The notes beneath the pieces are model-generated. The model saw nothing but the letters and a program-made list of their open reading frames with translations, had not been told where the DNA came from and made no database searches. From positions 1-64,000 of the forward strand of contig JAIQFZ010000029.1 of NCBI GenBank assembly GCA_020073015.1: a DNA stretch of 64,000 bases, read 5' to 3'. The stretch is from Terriglobia bacterium. GTDB taxonomy: Bacteria > Acidobacteriota > Terriglobia > Terriglobales > Acidobacteriaceae. The position numbers were made by a program, and so were the translations under genes. Shown here in pieces: positions 50,655 through 60,888 of the stretch (the stretch's first letter is position 1; each line of letters begins with the position of its first letter).

Positions 50655-52055
50655 TCAAGCAGGAACTTCAGCGGGCGGCGGGATCGGAATGTCCCGAAGC
50701 TGGCTGAGCCAAGTGCCAAACTCGCGCAGAGCCAGGTCGCATTGCAGGCGATGGCGCTCCTTGCGGTCACGAATCCGCGTTGCCAGCGCGGGCAGCAGAT
50801 CGAAAGTGATGTTGGCGGGCTGGAAGTTCTTCGGGTCGGCTTGCGTGATGTAGTGGATGAGACTTCCGAATGCCGTTGCGCGGGGCGGGGGTACGGGCTC
50901 GCCGCCGGCCGCGAGTGCCGCCGCATGGACGCCCGCCATCAGTCCGGTGGCGATCGATTCGACGTAGCCTTCGACTCCGCAGATCTGGCCGGCGAAGAGG
51001 ATGCGGGGATGCTGCTTCATTTGCAGCGTTGCCGTGAGGAGGGTGGGAGCGTTGATGTAGGTGTTGCGGTGAATCTGTCCGTAGCGCAGGAAGCGGGCGT
51101 TTTCGAGGCCGGGGATCAGACGGAGCACGCGCCCTTGCTCGCCGAATTTGAGGTGATTCTGGAAGCCGACGAGGTTGTAGGAGTCGGCACGCAGGTTCTC
51201 CTGGCGAAGCTGGACGACGGCGTAGGGCATCTTTCCGGTACGCGGGTCTTTGAGGCCCACCGGTTTCATCGGCCCGAAGCGCAACGTGTCGCGGCCGCGG
51301 CGAGCGATCTCTTCGATGGGGAGGCATCCTTCGAAGTAGTTCAGTTTCTCCCAGTCTGTTTCTTCCACCGACTGCGCGGCAAGCAGGGCATCGTAGAACG
51401 CGTCGTACTCTTCCTTGGACATGGGGCAGTTGATGTAGTCGGCTGAGCCCTTGTCATAGCGGGCGGCCATGTAAACACGGGCCATGTCGATGGAGTCGGA
51501 TTCGACGATGGGGCTGATGGAATCGTAGAAATACAGGTTGTGTGGCGCGGGCACTCTTGCCCGCGAAGGGTCTGAAGCGCTATCTCCGTGTGGTGTGGGA
51601 GAAGAGCTCAACCGCTGGATCTCGGTCGACAGTGCGTCCGAGGTGAGCGGGCCAGTCGCAATCACCGTGATCTGGCCGTCTTCGATCTGCGCTACTTCTT
51701 CCCGCCGGACGGTGATCAGAGGCTCGCGAGCGATTGCCTCCGTCACTTTCCTGGAAAATTCAGCTCTGTCTACCGCCAGCGCGTGGCCAGCGGGCACTGA
51801 GGTCGCGCGCGCGATTTCCAGCAGCAGCGATCCCGCTTGCCGCATTTCTTCCTTCAGCAACCAGGGCGCGGTGTTTTCGCTGTCGGATTTGAGGGAGTTC
51901 GAGCAAACGAGTTCCGCAAAGTCGGCGGTCTGATGGGCGGGAGTCGTCCGCACGGGGCGCATCTCGAACAAATCGACGGGGATTCCGCGGCGCGTACACT
52001 GCCACGCTGCCTCCGATCCGGCCAAACCCGCGCCAATGACATGAACTCTACCCAT
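50655..52055 (-). CDS. trmFO: tRNA (uracil-54-C5)-methyltransferase, folate-dependent, with repeat-derived insert
   Basis: 466 residues. FAD loop VHVIGAGLAGSEAAWQCTRRG, TTPAHQTADFAELVCSNSLKS, MKPVGLKDPRTGKMPYAVVQLRQEN, FAGQICGVEGYVESIATGLMAG. Makes ribothymidine at tRNA position 54 using methylene-tetrahydrofolate. Residues ~150-172 (SSPTPHGDSASDPSRARVPAPH) are extra between EIQRL and LYFYDSISPIV, which are ~5 residues apart in the family. They are encoded by a family A element (tgtggcgcgggcactcttgc...). Confidence 0.94.
   Translation of the reverse strand: MGRVHVIGAGLAGSEAAWQCTRRGIPVDLFEMRPVRTTPAHQTADFAELVCSNSLKSDSENTAPWLLKEEMRQAGSLLLEIARATSVPAGHALAVDRAEFSRKVTEAIAREPLITVRREEVAQIEDGQITVIATGPLTSDALSTEIQRLSSSPTPHGDSASDPSRARVPAPHNLYFYDSISPIVESDSIDMARVYMAARYDKGSADYINCPMSKEEYDAFYDALLAAQSVEETDWEKLNYFEGCLPIEEIARRGRDTLRFGPMKPVGLKDPRTGKMPYAVVQLRQENLRADSYNLVGFQNHLKFGEQGRVLRLIPGLENARFLRYGQIHRNTYINAPTLLTATLQMKQHPRILFAGQICGVEGYVESIATGLMAGVHAAALAAGGEPVPPPRATAFGSLIHYITQADPKNFQPANITFDLLPALATRIRDRKERHRLQCDLALREFGTWLSQLRDIPIPPPAEVPA
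51541..51600. repeat. Family A element inside trmFO
   Basis: tgtggcgcgggcactcttgc + ccgcg is a clear left arm. The right arm is degraded (ctccgtgtggtgtggg). In frame within trmFO. Confidence 0.7.
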
Positions 52056-52115
52056 GCAACTAAATAGACTCCGCTGAATCTAGTTATTATAAGTGCCCAG
52101 CAAGGAGGCGATTGG

Positions 52116-52643
52116 ATGGCACGTATCAGCTTGATTGAACCAGAGCACGCCAGCCCGGAAGTGAAAGAAATCTACGACGGAAAGCTCAAAGGCAAGCCCG
52201 GCAGCATCCAGAAGGCGCTGGCTCACCGCCCGGCAATGCTCAGTAATTTTCTGGCATTCTATGCCACCGTCGGTCGTTCGCTCGACCGCAAGCTGTACGA
52301 GGCGGTTTATCTTCGTATCTCGCTAATCAACAAATGCCACTACTGCACCCAGCATCACATCCAGTCCGGCAAACGTGGCGGACTGACGCTGGATGAGATG
52401 AGATTGCTTAAGGATGGAAATTACTCGTCTTTCGGGGAGAAAGAGCGCACTGCGCTTCGCTATACCGAGAAGCTCACACGCACGCCCGACGGTGCCAGTG
52501 ATGCCGACTTCGGGGAGTTGAGGAAGCATTTCTCCGATGAGCAGATCGTTGACCTGCACATGCTGATTGGGCTGGCGAACTTAACGAATCGGGTTACGGG
52601 GCCGCTGAAGTTGGAAGTGGAGTTCCCGGAAGAAAAAATCTAG
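52116..52643 (+). CDS. AhpD-like carboxymuconolactone decarboxylase-family protein
   Basis: 175 residues of the CMD/AhpD alpha-helical fold. Redox motif C-x-x-C in NKCHYCTQHHIQSG, with a histidine two residues on, typical of AhpD-like peroxidase partners. Good ribosome site AAGGAGG upstream. Divergent from trmFO. Probably peroxide or alkylhydroperoxide defence, but no AhpC gene adjoins. Confidence 0.88.
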   Translation: MARISLIEPEHASPEVKEIYDGKLKGKPGSIQKALAHRPAMLSNFLAFYATVGRSLDRKLYEAVYLRISLINKCHYCTQHHIQSGKRGGLTLDEMRLLKDGNYSSFGEKERTALRYTEKLTRTPDGASDADFGELRKHFSDEQIVDLHMLIGLANLTNRVTGPLKLEVEFPEEKI

Positions 52644-52695
52644 CGGCTCGTCAAGAGTGAAAATTCGCTCTTCAGCTCACAACTTGCCAGATTTT

Positions 52696-52766
52696 GTCAT
52701 CCCGAGCGAAGCGAGGGATCTGCAGTTCGCCGCAAGATGCAGATCCCTCGCTTCGCTCGGGATGAC
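52696..52766. repeat. Perfect 29-bp inverted repeat between the AhpD-like and selB genes
   Basis: gtcatcccgagcgaagcgag + ggatctgca and its exact complement, with a 13-nt loop. Between convergent genes, so it could end transcription in both directions. A single arm recurs at 37152. Confidence 0.8.
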
Positions 52767-52816
52767 AATTCAGAAAGTTGTTTTTAGTTCTGCAATCTGA
52801 CTTCTAACTTCTGTAA

Positions 52817-54709
52817 TCAAAGAATCATCCGCTCGTCCCCTACCCGGCGTGTTACGCGCTCCCGGTCCAAATATTCGAGCAGGGGGATTGCGTATTTGCG
52901 GCTGACTCCGGTCAGATCTTTGAAGCGGGCTACGTCGATTTTTGGCGTTGTGCTCTTGAGGGCGCTTACTCTCTGGCGAAGATCGGTGAGCGCGCTTTGG
53001 TGAAAGACGAGTTCTTCGGAAATCTTGAGCAGAACTTTGTCGCGGAGTAGCAGTGTCACAATCTTCTGGGCCCGCAGTTTATCTACTTTCAGCCCTGCCA
53101 ACACTTCTTTCAGCGACGGCACTTTCAACCCTGCGGAAGCGAAGGCCTGCTCGATGATCTTCTTTGATTCGGACTCCTCGTCTTTCATGACTACACCGCG
53201 GCCGGGGATGCGGGCTTGTTCTCCGGCAATCTCGAGCTTCTTTTCTTCGGCCAGTTTGGCGAGCACCGCGTGGAAAACGTCCGGGCCGAGGTTGGTGCGG
53301 TCACGCAACTCTTCCTTGCTGATGGCGGAAACGAGGGGGTTCGCATCGTGAAATGCTGTGACGGTTTTCACAACGTCGGCTTTGGCCTCGGCAAATGCGT
53401 TCTGGGAAATGAGGACCTGATTGCACCCCAGGAGCCCGGCTTGTGCGGCCAGTTTTTCGGCATCGTTCTGCCTCAGATTCATCTCGGTGGGTAGATCCTG
53501 CAAGGGCAACCCGGCCGCGCCGCGCCTTGCTACGCGTGCGGAGAGCACCTCTTGCGGAGAGCCTTCCCTCGTGATTTGTAGAAAGGCGGCAGCCTGTTCC
53601 GGCGAGCGTTTACGGATCGGAGGAACAGCGTCGAGAACAATTCCGCCCCCGATGGTGACGACGGGGGAAAACTGGCGCAGGATGAAACGGTCGCCCGGGA
53701 GAAGCAGCGCAGGTGCAGCCAATCGTAATTGCGCGAACGCCTCTTCGCCTGGCTTCTGCTGCTTTGTTCCATACAGCCGCGCTTCGGCGATCGTCTCCAT
53801 CGTGTAGGCGTGGAAGTGAACACGGGCTCCTTCTTTGAGCGGCTTGGCGGTGGGGAGGAGAGAAAGCAGCGCATCGACGCGCGTGGTGGAATGGAAAGTG
53901 TCGATGTTCGCCAACGTCATCCCGCGCGCCAAGTCTTCGGTCGACACTCCAGCAAGGTTCAACGCGGTGCGTTGTCCGGCCGTGGCCTGTTCGGACGATG
54001 AGCCATGCACTTGCACACCGCGTACCCGGACGCGCTTGCCGCCGGGGAAAACTTCGAGTTCTTCTTCCTTGCGGATGGTTCCGGATACCAGTGTTCCGGT
54101 TACAACGGTCCCGAACCCTTTCATGGTGAAGACACGGTCGATCGGAAGCCGGGCAAGGCCGGTCGAATCTTTGGCAGTGGCCTCGGACGCGATCTTCGCG
54201 AGGGCTGTCCTTACTTCATCGAGGCCGGCGCCGGTCAGGGAACTGGCGGCTACGATCGGCGAGTTGGCGGGGTCGAGAAATGAGCCGCGCAAGAAGTCTT
54301 CCACTTCCAGGCGCACGACTTCGAGTGTGTCACGATCCACCGCGTCGGATTTGGTCAGGACAGTCATCCCGCGCCGGACCGCGAGCATGCGGCAGATGTC
54401 GAAGTGTTCGCGGGTCTGCGGCTTGATGCCTTCATCGGCGGCGATGACGAGCACCACCAGGTCGATGCCACCGACCCCTGCGAGCATGTTGCGCACGAAG
54501 CGCTCGTGCCCGGGGACATCGACAAATCCGAGGCGCAAGGTTTCGCCATTGGGCGCGGGCAATTCGAGGTGGGCAAATCCGATGTCGATGGTGATGCCGC
54601 GGCGTTTTTCTTCTTCGAGGCGGTCGGCATCGATGCCGGTCAGGGCTTTGACGAGTGCAGTTTTGCCGTGATCAATGTGTCCGGCGGTGCCGACGATGAC
54701 CGACTTCAT
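52817..54709 (-). CDS. selB: Selenocysteine-specific elongation factor
   Basis: 630 residues from ATG 54709. EF-Tu-like GTPase core ([64 protein letters not shown]), then beta-barrel domains and a C-terminal winged-helix region (~480-630) that binds the SECIS hairpin. It delivers Sec-tRNA to UGA codons, so the organism should also carry selA, selC, selD and selenoproteins, none of which I see here. Divergent from purL. Confidence 0.95.
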   Translation of the reverse strand: MKSVIVGTAGHIDHGKTALVKALTGIDADRLEEEKRRGITIDIGFAHLELPAPNGETLRLGFVDVPGHERFVRNMLAGVGGIDLVVLVIAADEGIKPQTREHFDICRMLAVRRGMTVLTKSDAVDRDTLEVVRLEVEDFLRGSFLDPANSPIVAASSLTGAGLDEVRTALAKIASEATAKDSTGLARLPIDRVFTMKGFGTVVTGTLVSGTIRKEEELEVFPGGKRVRVRGVQVHGSSSEQATAGQRTALNLAGVSTEDLARGMTLANIDTFHSTTRVDALLSLLPTAKPLKEGARVHFHAYTMETIAEARLYGTKQQKPGEEAFAQLRLAAPALLLPGDRFILRQFSPVVTIGGGIVLDAVPPIRKRSPEQAAAFLQITREGSPQEVLSARVARRGAAGLPLQDLPTEMNLRQNDAEKLAAQAGLLGCNQVLISQNAFAEAKADVVKTVTAFHDANPLVSAISKEELRDRTNLGPDVFHAVLAKLAEEKKLEIAGEQARIPGRGVVMKDEESESKKIIEQAFASAGLKVPSLKEVLAGLKVDKLRAQKIVTLLLRDKVLLKISEELVFHQSALTDLRQRVSALKSTTPKIDVARFKDLTGVSRKYAIPLLEYLDRERVTRRVGDERMIL

Positions 54710-54794
54710 GCGGAAACAGTATAGCGGTCGAGAACAGCCACTCTGGTCCGTGCGGAGCATACTGGCGCGATACTGCAGGGGAGAACATCGGCTT

Positions 54795-54822
54795 TCGCGG
54801 GCAGAAATGCCCGCGCCACGAA
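54795..54822. repeat. Family A single hairpin upstream of purL
   Basis: cgcgggcagaaatgcccgcg + ccacgaa is the right-arm form of the element in moeA, in the gap between divergent selB and purL. Confidence 0.65.
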
Positions 54823-54870
54823 TAAGCATGCGAAAAGTCGGTTGAGATGCGAAAATAGAAATTCCCCATC

Positions 54871-57198
54871 ATGACCACCACCGCGATACCTGTCATTACA
54901 CCCGAGATGATCCGGGAGCACGGGCTCACGCCTGACGAATTCGAGAAGATCAAACAGCTGCTGGGGGGACGTGAACCCACGCGGACAGAACTCGGCATTT
55001 TCAGCGTGATGTGGAGCGAGCACTGCTCGTACAAGTCGTCGCGCGTGCACCTGAAGCGCTTGCCGACGCGCAGCAAGCTGGTGGTGCAGGGACCAGGCGA
55101 GAATGCCGGCATTATCGACATCGGTGACGGCTGGGCCTGTGCGTTCAAGATCGAGTCGCATAATCATCCGTCGTTTATTGAGCCGTTTCAGGGGGCGGCG
55201 ACGGGGGTGGGTGGGATTTTGCGCGACATTTTCACGATGGGCGCGCGGCCGGTAGCCGTGATGGACTCGCTGCGGTTTGGGCCGATCGAAGCTGCCAAAA
55301 GCGCGGACAAGAGTGCCCGCGCTACACAGGCTGAGATCCACAAGAACCATTCCGTGATGGAAGGCGTCGTCTCGGGCGTGGCCTCGTACGGAAACTGCTT
55401 TGGCGTGCCTAACCTGGGCGGAGAAGTGAAGTTTGAGCCTTGCTATTCGGGCAATCCGCTGGTGAATGCATTCGCCCTTGGGCTGGTGCGCCGCGATCAG
55501 ATTTTCTACGCACGGGCGGCGGGCGAGGGCAATCCCGTGATCTACGTTGGCGCCAAGACCGGACGCGATGGCATCCACGGCGCCACCATGGCGAGCGAGG
55601 AATTCAGCGAGGGATCGGAAGCGAAGCGGCCCAATGTTCAGGTCGGCGATCCCTTCCTCGAAAAGCTATTGCTCGAGGCCTGTCTCGAGGCGATGCAGAC
55701 GGGCGCGATCGTTGGCATTCAGGACATGGGCGCAGCCGGTCTTACCTGTTCCACCTGCGAGATGGGCGGGCGCGGCGGCACCGGGATCGAGATCGAGCTC
55801 GACCGCGTTCCACAACGCGAAACCGGCATGACTCCGTACGAAATCATGCTGAGCGAATCGCAGGAGCGGATGCTGCTGGTTGCGCAGAAGGGCCGCGAAG
55901 AGGAAGTCTTTCGCGTGTTTCAGAAGTGGGGACTGGACGCGGTCGAGGTTGGACGCGTCACGCGCGATGCCAAGATGCGCGTGCTCGAGCACGGGAAAGT
56001 CGTCGCGGAGATTCCGAACTCCGCGCTCACCGACGATGCGCCGGTGTATAAGCGTCCGCTGGCGCGCTGGGAGCCGCCGGTGGAGCGAGACATGCCCGAG
56101 CACATTCAACTCGCCGAAAGCGGCGATTTCACCGGGCAGCTCAAACAGTTGCTGGCCAGCTCGAATATCTGTTCGAAGCGCTGGGTGTGGCAGCAGTACG
56201 ACCACATGGTGCAAACCAACACCGTCGAAGCGCCGGGCGCGGGCGATGCGGGCGTGATCCGCATCAAAGGCCTTGATCGCGGACTCGCCATGGCGCTCGA
56301 CGGCAACGGACGGTGGTGCTATCTCGATCCTCGGCTGGGCGCGATGCATGCGGTCGCGGAAGCGGCTCGCAAGGTGGCTTGCGCCGGGGCGACTCCGGTG
56401 GGCGCGACCAACTGCTTGAATTTCGGCAATCCAGAAAAGCCACATATCATGTGGCAGTTCTCGCAGGTCATTGACGGCATGACGAAGGCTTGCGAGGAAC
56501 TCGACACTCCCATCACGGGCGGCAACGTGAGTTTCTACAATGAGACTCTGGGTGAGGGAATTTATCCGACGCCGGTCATTGGCGTGGTGGGCATTCTCGA
56601 AGACGTGCACAAGACTGCGAAGATGCACTTTGCGCGGCCTGGGCGAAAAATCATTCTGCTGCGGGCGAACGAGGCAGGCGATGCGGTGGACGTCGAGTCG
56701 GAGTTTGGTTCTTCTGAATATGCCAAAGAAGTCCTGGGCACGTTCTGGGGTTATCCGCCTCAGCTTGATCTGGAGAGGGAAGCCACGCTGCAGCGCGCGC
56801 TGGTGGCGATGATCCGGGCGGGGTTGGTCGAGTCGGCGCATGACTGCTCCGATGGCGGAGTCGCGGTGGCGCTGGCTGAATCGGCGCTGCCGGTTGGGGT
56901 TGGTTGCAAGGTTCATATCGCGGAGCAAGCCCTGCCACCTGAGTTCCTGCTTTTTGGAGAAGATGCCAGCCGTATCGTGCTGAGTTGCGATCCAATTCAT
57001 CTGCCGAGCATCCAACAGATAGCGGTGGAGTACGGCGTCTTTGCGGATGGGCTGGGGGAAACGGGCACCGATAGGGTCGAAATCACCATGGAGGGTCAGT
57101 CGATGATTTCGACCAGCGTCGCCGAGTTGCGGGAAGCGTATGAGGGCGCGCTGGAGAGGGCGTTGCGGACTGAACCGAGCGTTGCCGCTGCGGACTGA
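54871..57198 (+). CDS. purL: Phosphoribosylformylglycinamidine synthase subunit PurL, with short repeat insert
   Basis: 775 residues, the small bacterial type that needs PurQ and PurS (not seen here). Motifs: [68 protein letters not shown] and [10 protein letters not shown]. It amidates FGAR in purine synthesis. Residues ~144-153 ([12 protein letters not shown]) come from a family A element (gcgcggacaagagtgcccgc + gctacaca) inserted in frame between LRFGPIEA and the conserved [11 protein letters not shown] region. purF follows 92 nt downstream. Confidence 0.94.
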   Translation: MTTTAIPVITPEMIREHGLTPDEFEKIKQLLGGREPTRTELGIFSVMWSEHCSYKSSRVHLKRLPTRSKLVVQGPGENAGIIDIGDGWACAFKIESHNHPSFIEPFQGAATGVGGILRDIFTMGARPVAVMDSLRFGPIEAAKSADKSARATQAEIHKNHSVMEGVVSGVASYGNCFGVPNLGGEVKFEPCYSGNPLVNAFALGLVRRDQIFYARAAGEGNPVIYVGAKTGRDGIHGATMASEEFSEGSEAKRPNVQVGDPFLEKLLLEACLEAMQTGAIVGIQDMGAAGLTCSTCEMGGRGGTGIEIELDRVPQRETGMTPYEIMLSESQERMLLVAQKGREEEVFRVFQKWGLDAVEVGRVTRDAKMRVLEHGKVVAEIPNSALTDDAPVYKRPLARWEPPVERDMPEHIQLAESGDFTGQLKQLLASSNICSKRWVWQQYDHMVQTNTVEAPGAGDAGVIRIKGLDRGLAMALDGNGRWCYLDPRLGAMHAVAEAARKVACAGATPVGATNCLNFGNPEKPHIMWQFSQVIDGMTKACEELDTPITGGNVSFYNETLGEGIYPTPVIGVVGILEDVHKTAKMHFARPGRKIILLRANEAGDAVDVESEFGSSEYAKEVLGTFWGYPPQLDLEREATLQRALVAMIRAGLVESAHDCSDGGVAVALAESALPVGVGCKVHIAEQALPPEFLLFGEDASRIVLSCDPIHLPSIQQIAVEYGVFADGLGETGTDRVEITMEGQSMISTSVAELREAYEGALERALRTEPSVAAAD
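55301..55328. repeat. Family A hairpin inside purL
   Basis: gcgcggacaagagtgcccgc + gctacaca, in frame. One arm is slightly diverged (cgcggac versus gcccgcg). Confidence 0.65.
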
Positions 57199-57213
57199 GG
57201 TTGCCGAGCTTCG

Positions 57214-57250
57214 CCCGGCTGGACAGCCGAGGGCGGCCGTCCCTACGTGA
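57214..57250. repeat. Family B palindrome between purL and purF
   Basis: cggctggacagccgagggcg + gccgtccctacgtga is the right half of the 17816 palindrome. It lies in the 92-nt gap between the two purine genes. Confidence 0.6.
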
Positions 57251-57290
57251 GATAGGTTGGATTGAATAAGTGCTGAAGGCTAACTGCTAA

Positions 57291-58718
57291 ATGCCGTCTT
57301 TCGATAAATTCCGCGAAGAGTGTGGCGTAGTCGCTATCCACGCGCACCCCGAGGCCGAGAAGCTCGCTTATCTCGGCTTGCATGCCCTGCAGCATCGTGG
57401 GCAGGAGTCGGCGGGCATCGTGACCTCAGACGGCGAGCGGCTGCGCGCTCACAAATCGATGGGGTCGGTGGCCGACATTTTCACCGAAGAAGTGCTGACG
57501 TCTTTGCGTGGCATTCTGGCAATCGGCCACACCCGGTATTCCACGGCGGGCGATTCGGCGCTGCTGAATGCGCAGCCCATCATGGTGCAGTCGAACAAAG
57601 GCGCGATCGCCATCGCGCACAATGGAAACCTGGTCAATGCGCAAGCGATTCGCGCAAAGCTGGAAGGCCAGGGCTCGATTTTTCAGACCAACAGCGATAC
57701 CGAAGTTCTGGTTCACTTGATTGCGCTTTCCCGCGAGCAGACTTTGCCGGATGCGATCGCCGACGCCCTGCGCCGCGTGGAAGGTGCCTTTTCGCTGGTC
57801 ATGATCAGCCGGGACCGCATCTTCGCCGCCCGCGATCCCCGTGGCTTCCGCCCGCTGGCCATGGGGCATATTGCCGCGCTCACGGGAGAGAAGAAGGATA
57901 CGGTCGTTTTCGCCTCGGAAACTTGCGCCTTCGATCTGTTGGGGGCGACCTACGAGCGCGACGTCAAACCGGGCGAACTGGTCATTGTTGGACCGGAGGG
58001 CATCAGCTCGCGCTTTTATTCTCCGTCGCCGGCACAGTCGAGCTGCATCTTTGAGCACGTCTATTTTTCGCGTCCCGACAGTATTGTGTTCGGGCGGACG
58101 GTCGACCTGAGCCGCGACCTCATGGGACGCCAACTGGCGCGCGAAGCTCCGGTGGATGCCGACATCGTTGTGCCTGTCCCGGATTCCGGCAACACGGCCG
58201 CGATCGGATATTCGGCCGAGAGTGGCATTCCGTTCCGCCTGGCCCTGATCCGTAACCACTACGTTGGGCGCACCTTCATCGAGCCGCAGCAATCGGTACG
58301 CGACTTTGGCGTGAAGCTGAAGCTCAACGCCATTCGCAGCCTGCTCGAAGGCAAGCGAGTCGTCTTGCTTGACGATTCCATCGTGCGGGGAACCACCAGC
58401 AAGAAGATCGTACGGATGATCCGGAACGCGGGCGCAAAAGAAGTGCACATGCGGATCTCCTGCCCGCCCACGATCTCCCCCTGCTTCTACGGGGTTGACA
58501 CTCCGTCAAAAAAGCAGTTGATCGCAGCCAACAAGTCGATTGACGAAATCCGCGACTACATCGGCGCCGACAGCCTTGCCTATCTCTCGCTGCAAGGTCT
58601 GAAGATCGCCTGCGGTGAGGGTGAAAAGACTAACTACTGCACGGCCTGCTACACCGGTCACTATCCAACCGGTTGGGTGGACGTGGACGAGATCCAGCCC
58701 GCCCAAGTTTCGGAATGA
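57291..58718 (+). CDS. purF: Amidophosphoribosyltransferase
   Basis: 475 residues; first committed step of purine synthesis (PRPP to phosphoribosylamine). Propeptide MPSFDKFREE precedes the catalytic Cys (C11 in ECGVVAIH), with ALQHRGQESAGI and HNGNLVNA in the glutaminase half. The PRPP loop is VVLLDDSIVRGTTSKKIV. Cysteines KTNYCTACYTGHYP and ISCPPTISPC match the iron-sulfur-type (Bacillus-like) enzyme. Confidence 0.96.
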   Translation: MPSFDKFREECGVVAIHAHPEAEKLAYLGLHALQHRGQESAGIVTSDGERLRAHKSMGSVADIFTEEVLTSLRGILAIGHTRYSTAGDSALLNAQPIMVQSNKGAIAIAHNGNLVNAQAIRAKLEGQGSIFQTNSDTEVLVHLIALSREQTLPDAIADALRRVEGAFSLVMISRDRIFAARDPRGFRPLAMGHIAALTGEKKDTVVFASETCAFDLLGATYERDVKPGELVIVGPEGISSRFYSPSPAQSSCIFEHVYFSRPDSIVFGRTVDLSRDLMGRQLAREAPVDADIVVPVPDSGNTAAIGYSAESGIPFRLALIRNHYVGRTFIEPQQSVRDFGVKLKLNAIRSLLEGKRVVLLDDSIVRGTTSKKIVRMIRNAGAKEVHMRISCPPTISPCFYGVDTPSKKQLIAANKSIDEIRDYIGADSLAYLSLQGLKIACGEGEKTNYCTACYTGHYPTGWVDVDEIQPAQVSE

Positions 58719-58746
58719 CCCCTCAAATCAGTTCCCTCGTCTCGGC

Positions 58747-60888
58747 TCAGAAATGCACGCTGAAGCTGGCGTCGAGGCGTCGGCTGGTCATCAGGTAATA
58801 CTGCGCGTCGCCCAGTTCGCTTTCCGCAACGGGGTCGCGGCGGTCGCCCAGGTTGCGGGCGTCCACCCGCAGTTCCCAGCGTGGCGTGCGATATCCGGCA
58901 CTGATTCCGACGGTGGCGAAACCCTCGGCCAGAGCGCGGTTACGTTTGTCCATGAAGCGGCTGCCGGTGTAGTTCATTTCCACACCACCCATGAGCCCAC
59001 GCACGGGAGCGTAGAAGAGACTGATGGCCCCCAGGTGTCGCGGGGACATTTCCAGTCGCTTGCCGGCAAGTTGGGTCAGCACACCGTCGAAATCCTGGAC
59101 GAAGTCCGTAAAGATCGCATCGTGGTAGCTGTAGTTCGCGCGGGCGATCACGTCGTGCGGAAGGAATAGAGTCGCGCCAGTTTCGAAGCCCTTGAAGTGC
59201 TCCGTTCCCGCATTGATCAGACTTGGGCCGGGTGCGGAAACGACGAGATTGGAGAAATCCATGAAGAAGCCTGATGCTTCCCACTCCACTCGCCGATTCC
59301 AGAACCTGCCTTTGAGTCCTCCTTCCACGCTGCGCGAAGTTTCAGGCTTCAATATTGTTGACTGACCCTCACCGCCACCTTCGTTTTCGCCGATGCCAAA
59401 ATCGATGGCCGCCGGCTTAAACTGGTCGCGGTAGTTCACGTACAGGTTGAGGGAATCCTGGTCATGCTGCCAGGCAGAGAAGATGGCGCCCACGCTGCCG
59501 GAGGCGCGGACCTTATTCAGACTGAATTCCGAGGAGGTGTCTGCGCCTGGGTCGGCGTCTTTTCTGTTTTCGTGAGTGGCGTTGAGGCGAATACCGGCAT
59601 CGAATCGAAGCCGGTCCAGCGGCCGCCACTCGACCGAGGCGTAGGAGCCGAAGAAATCGCGGTGGTCATCGATGGTTACGTCAAGAACATCTGGCTTGGT
59701 GGCCTGAACCGGCAAGCCAGCGAGGGTCACGGTGTAATCGAAATCCGCTCCCTGCGCCGAGCCCGTTCCGTGCAGGTAATCTGCGCCGGCCAAAAAAGTT
59801 ACTGCATGTGGCAGTTTCCACGAGAGATGGGAATCGACGTAGACATCGGTGAGGTGGATCCTCTCCTTGAAGCCGTGGGCATTGTCGGTTTGATCCAAAA
59901 GTACCTGGAGAAAGCCCCGATAGAGATCCTGGCGACTGTGCGACACGCTGCCGGTGGTGGACCAGAGTGCTCCCCCAACTTTCCGGTCGAAGCCCACCGT
60001 GCCCGTGAATCGATGATCGTCGAGGAAGGCGCCCGGGGGGTTGTAATTTGCGTCGACGGGGTTGTCGGCAGAGAGGGTCAGGCCGTCGCGCACACGAGGA
60101 CTGGCGGGATTCTGATCCAGCCAGTTGACGTCAGTATTGAACCAGATGCGATTCTCGCCGACAGGCTTTTTTTCCACTCGCCACAAAGCATGTCCGCGCC
60201 GATAGTCGGTGCGATCGTCGGCAAAACCCTGCCGCTCCCCGTCGATGCTGAGGCGGGAGGACCAGTCGCCGCCCAGGGGGATGGGGGTGGAAAATGAGCC
60301 GCCGCCGCTACCGTAGCTGCCGCCGTGGACGGTCAGGGTCCGGCCGGGAGTCTCAACGTCCCTGTGCACGACGTGAATCACGCCTACGAACGACGTCGCA
60401 CCATACGTCACAGGTGCGGGCCCACGCAGAACTTCAATCCGCTCGACGTCGTTCAGGTCCAGGGTCGTCAACGCCGGATTGAAGGTACTGCCCCACGGCA
60501 CGCCATCGACCACGAGGAGAAATGCGTCGAACTCCTTGAGGCCCCAGAAGGCGGGTACCGAACTGGCGGGTCCCGCGTCGCCGCCCGGCGCGATCTCAAC
60601 GCCAATCGCGGACGACATTGCACTGCGCAGATCCTGTGCCCCGCGCGCACGCAACTCATCGCCGGTGAAGACTTCGATCGGCGCGGGAACGTCCTCGGGT
60701 TGTTCCGGCAGCCGCGTTGCTGTCACTTCTACAACTTGCTGAACCGTGGGCAGTTTCTGCGGCGGGGCGGAAGCAGGAGTCTGTGCCAACGCACACGATG
60801 TGAGCAGGATGAATGCAACTGTGGACCGATTTATCAACGACGAATGTTTATGGGCCCGTGACAAGGGTTCCTCCGCATGGATGTGCAT
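58747..60888 (-). CDS. TonB-dependent outer-membrane receptor
   Basis: About 713 residues from ATG 60888 (MHIHAEEPLSRAHKH); a shorter start nearer the signal-like SSLINRSTVAFILLTSCALA is possible. Plug domain ~50-160 (VEVTATRLPEQPEDVPAPIEVFTGDELRARGAQDLRSAM...VERIEVLRGPAPVTYGATSFVGVIHVV) and a beta-barrel ending in F (DASFSVHF), typical for BAM recognition. The substrate is unknown; no vitamin B12 or iron marker is apparent upstream. Divergent from blaI/M56. Confidence 0.9.
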   Translation of the reverse strand: MHIHAEEPLSRAHKHSSLINRSTVAFILLTSCALAQTPASAPPQKLPTVQQVVEVTATRLPEQPEDVPAPIEVFTGDELRARGAQDLRSAMSSAIGVEIAPGGDAGPASSVPAFWGLKEFDAFLLVVDGVPWGSTFNPALTTLDLNDVERIEVLRGPAPVTYGATSFVGVIHVVHRDVETPGRTLTVHGGSYGSGGGSFSTPIPLGGDWSSRLSIDGERQGFADDRTDYRRGHALWRVEKKPVGENRIWFNTDVNWLDQNPASPRVRDGLTLSADNPVDANYNPPGAFLDDHRFTGTVGFDRKVGGALWSTTGSVSHSRQDLYRGFLQVLLDQTDNAHGFKERIHLTDVYVDSHLSWKLPHAVTFLAGADYLHGTGSAQGADFDYTVTLAGLPVQATKPDVLDVTIDDHRDFFGSYASVEWRPLDRLRFDAGIRLNATHENRKDADPGADTSSEFSLNKVRASGSVGAIFSAWQHDQDSLNLYVNYRDQFKPAAIDFGIGENEGGGEGQSTILKPETSRSVEGGLKGRFWNRRVEWEASGFFMDFSNLVVSAPGPSLINAGTEHFKGFETGATLFLPHDVIARANYSYHDAIFTDFVQDFDGVLTQLAGKRLEMSPRHLGAISLFYAPVRGLMGGVEMNYTGSRFMDKRNRALAEGFATVGISAGYRTPRWELRVDARNLGDRRDPVAESELGDAQYYLMTSRRLDASFSVHF

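Noticed and set aside
55666-57015. 449-residue - strand ORF
   Set aside because: Antisense to purL, whose motifs are complete.
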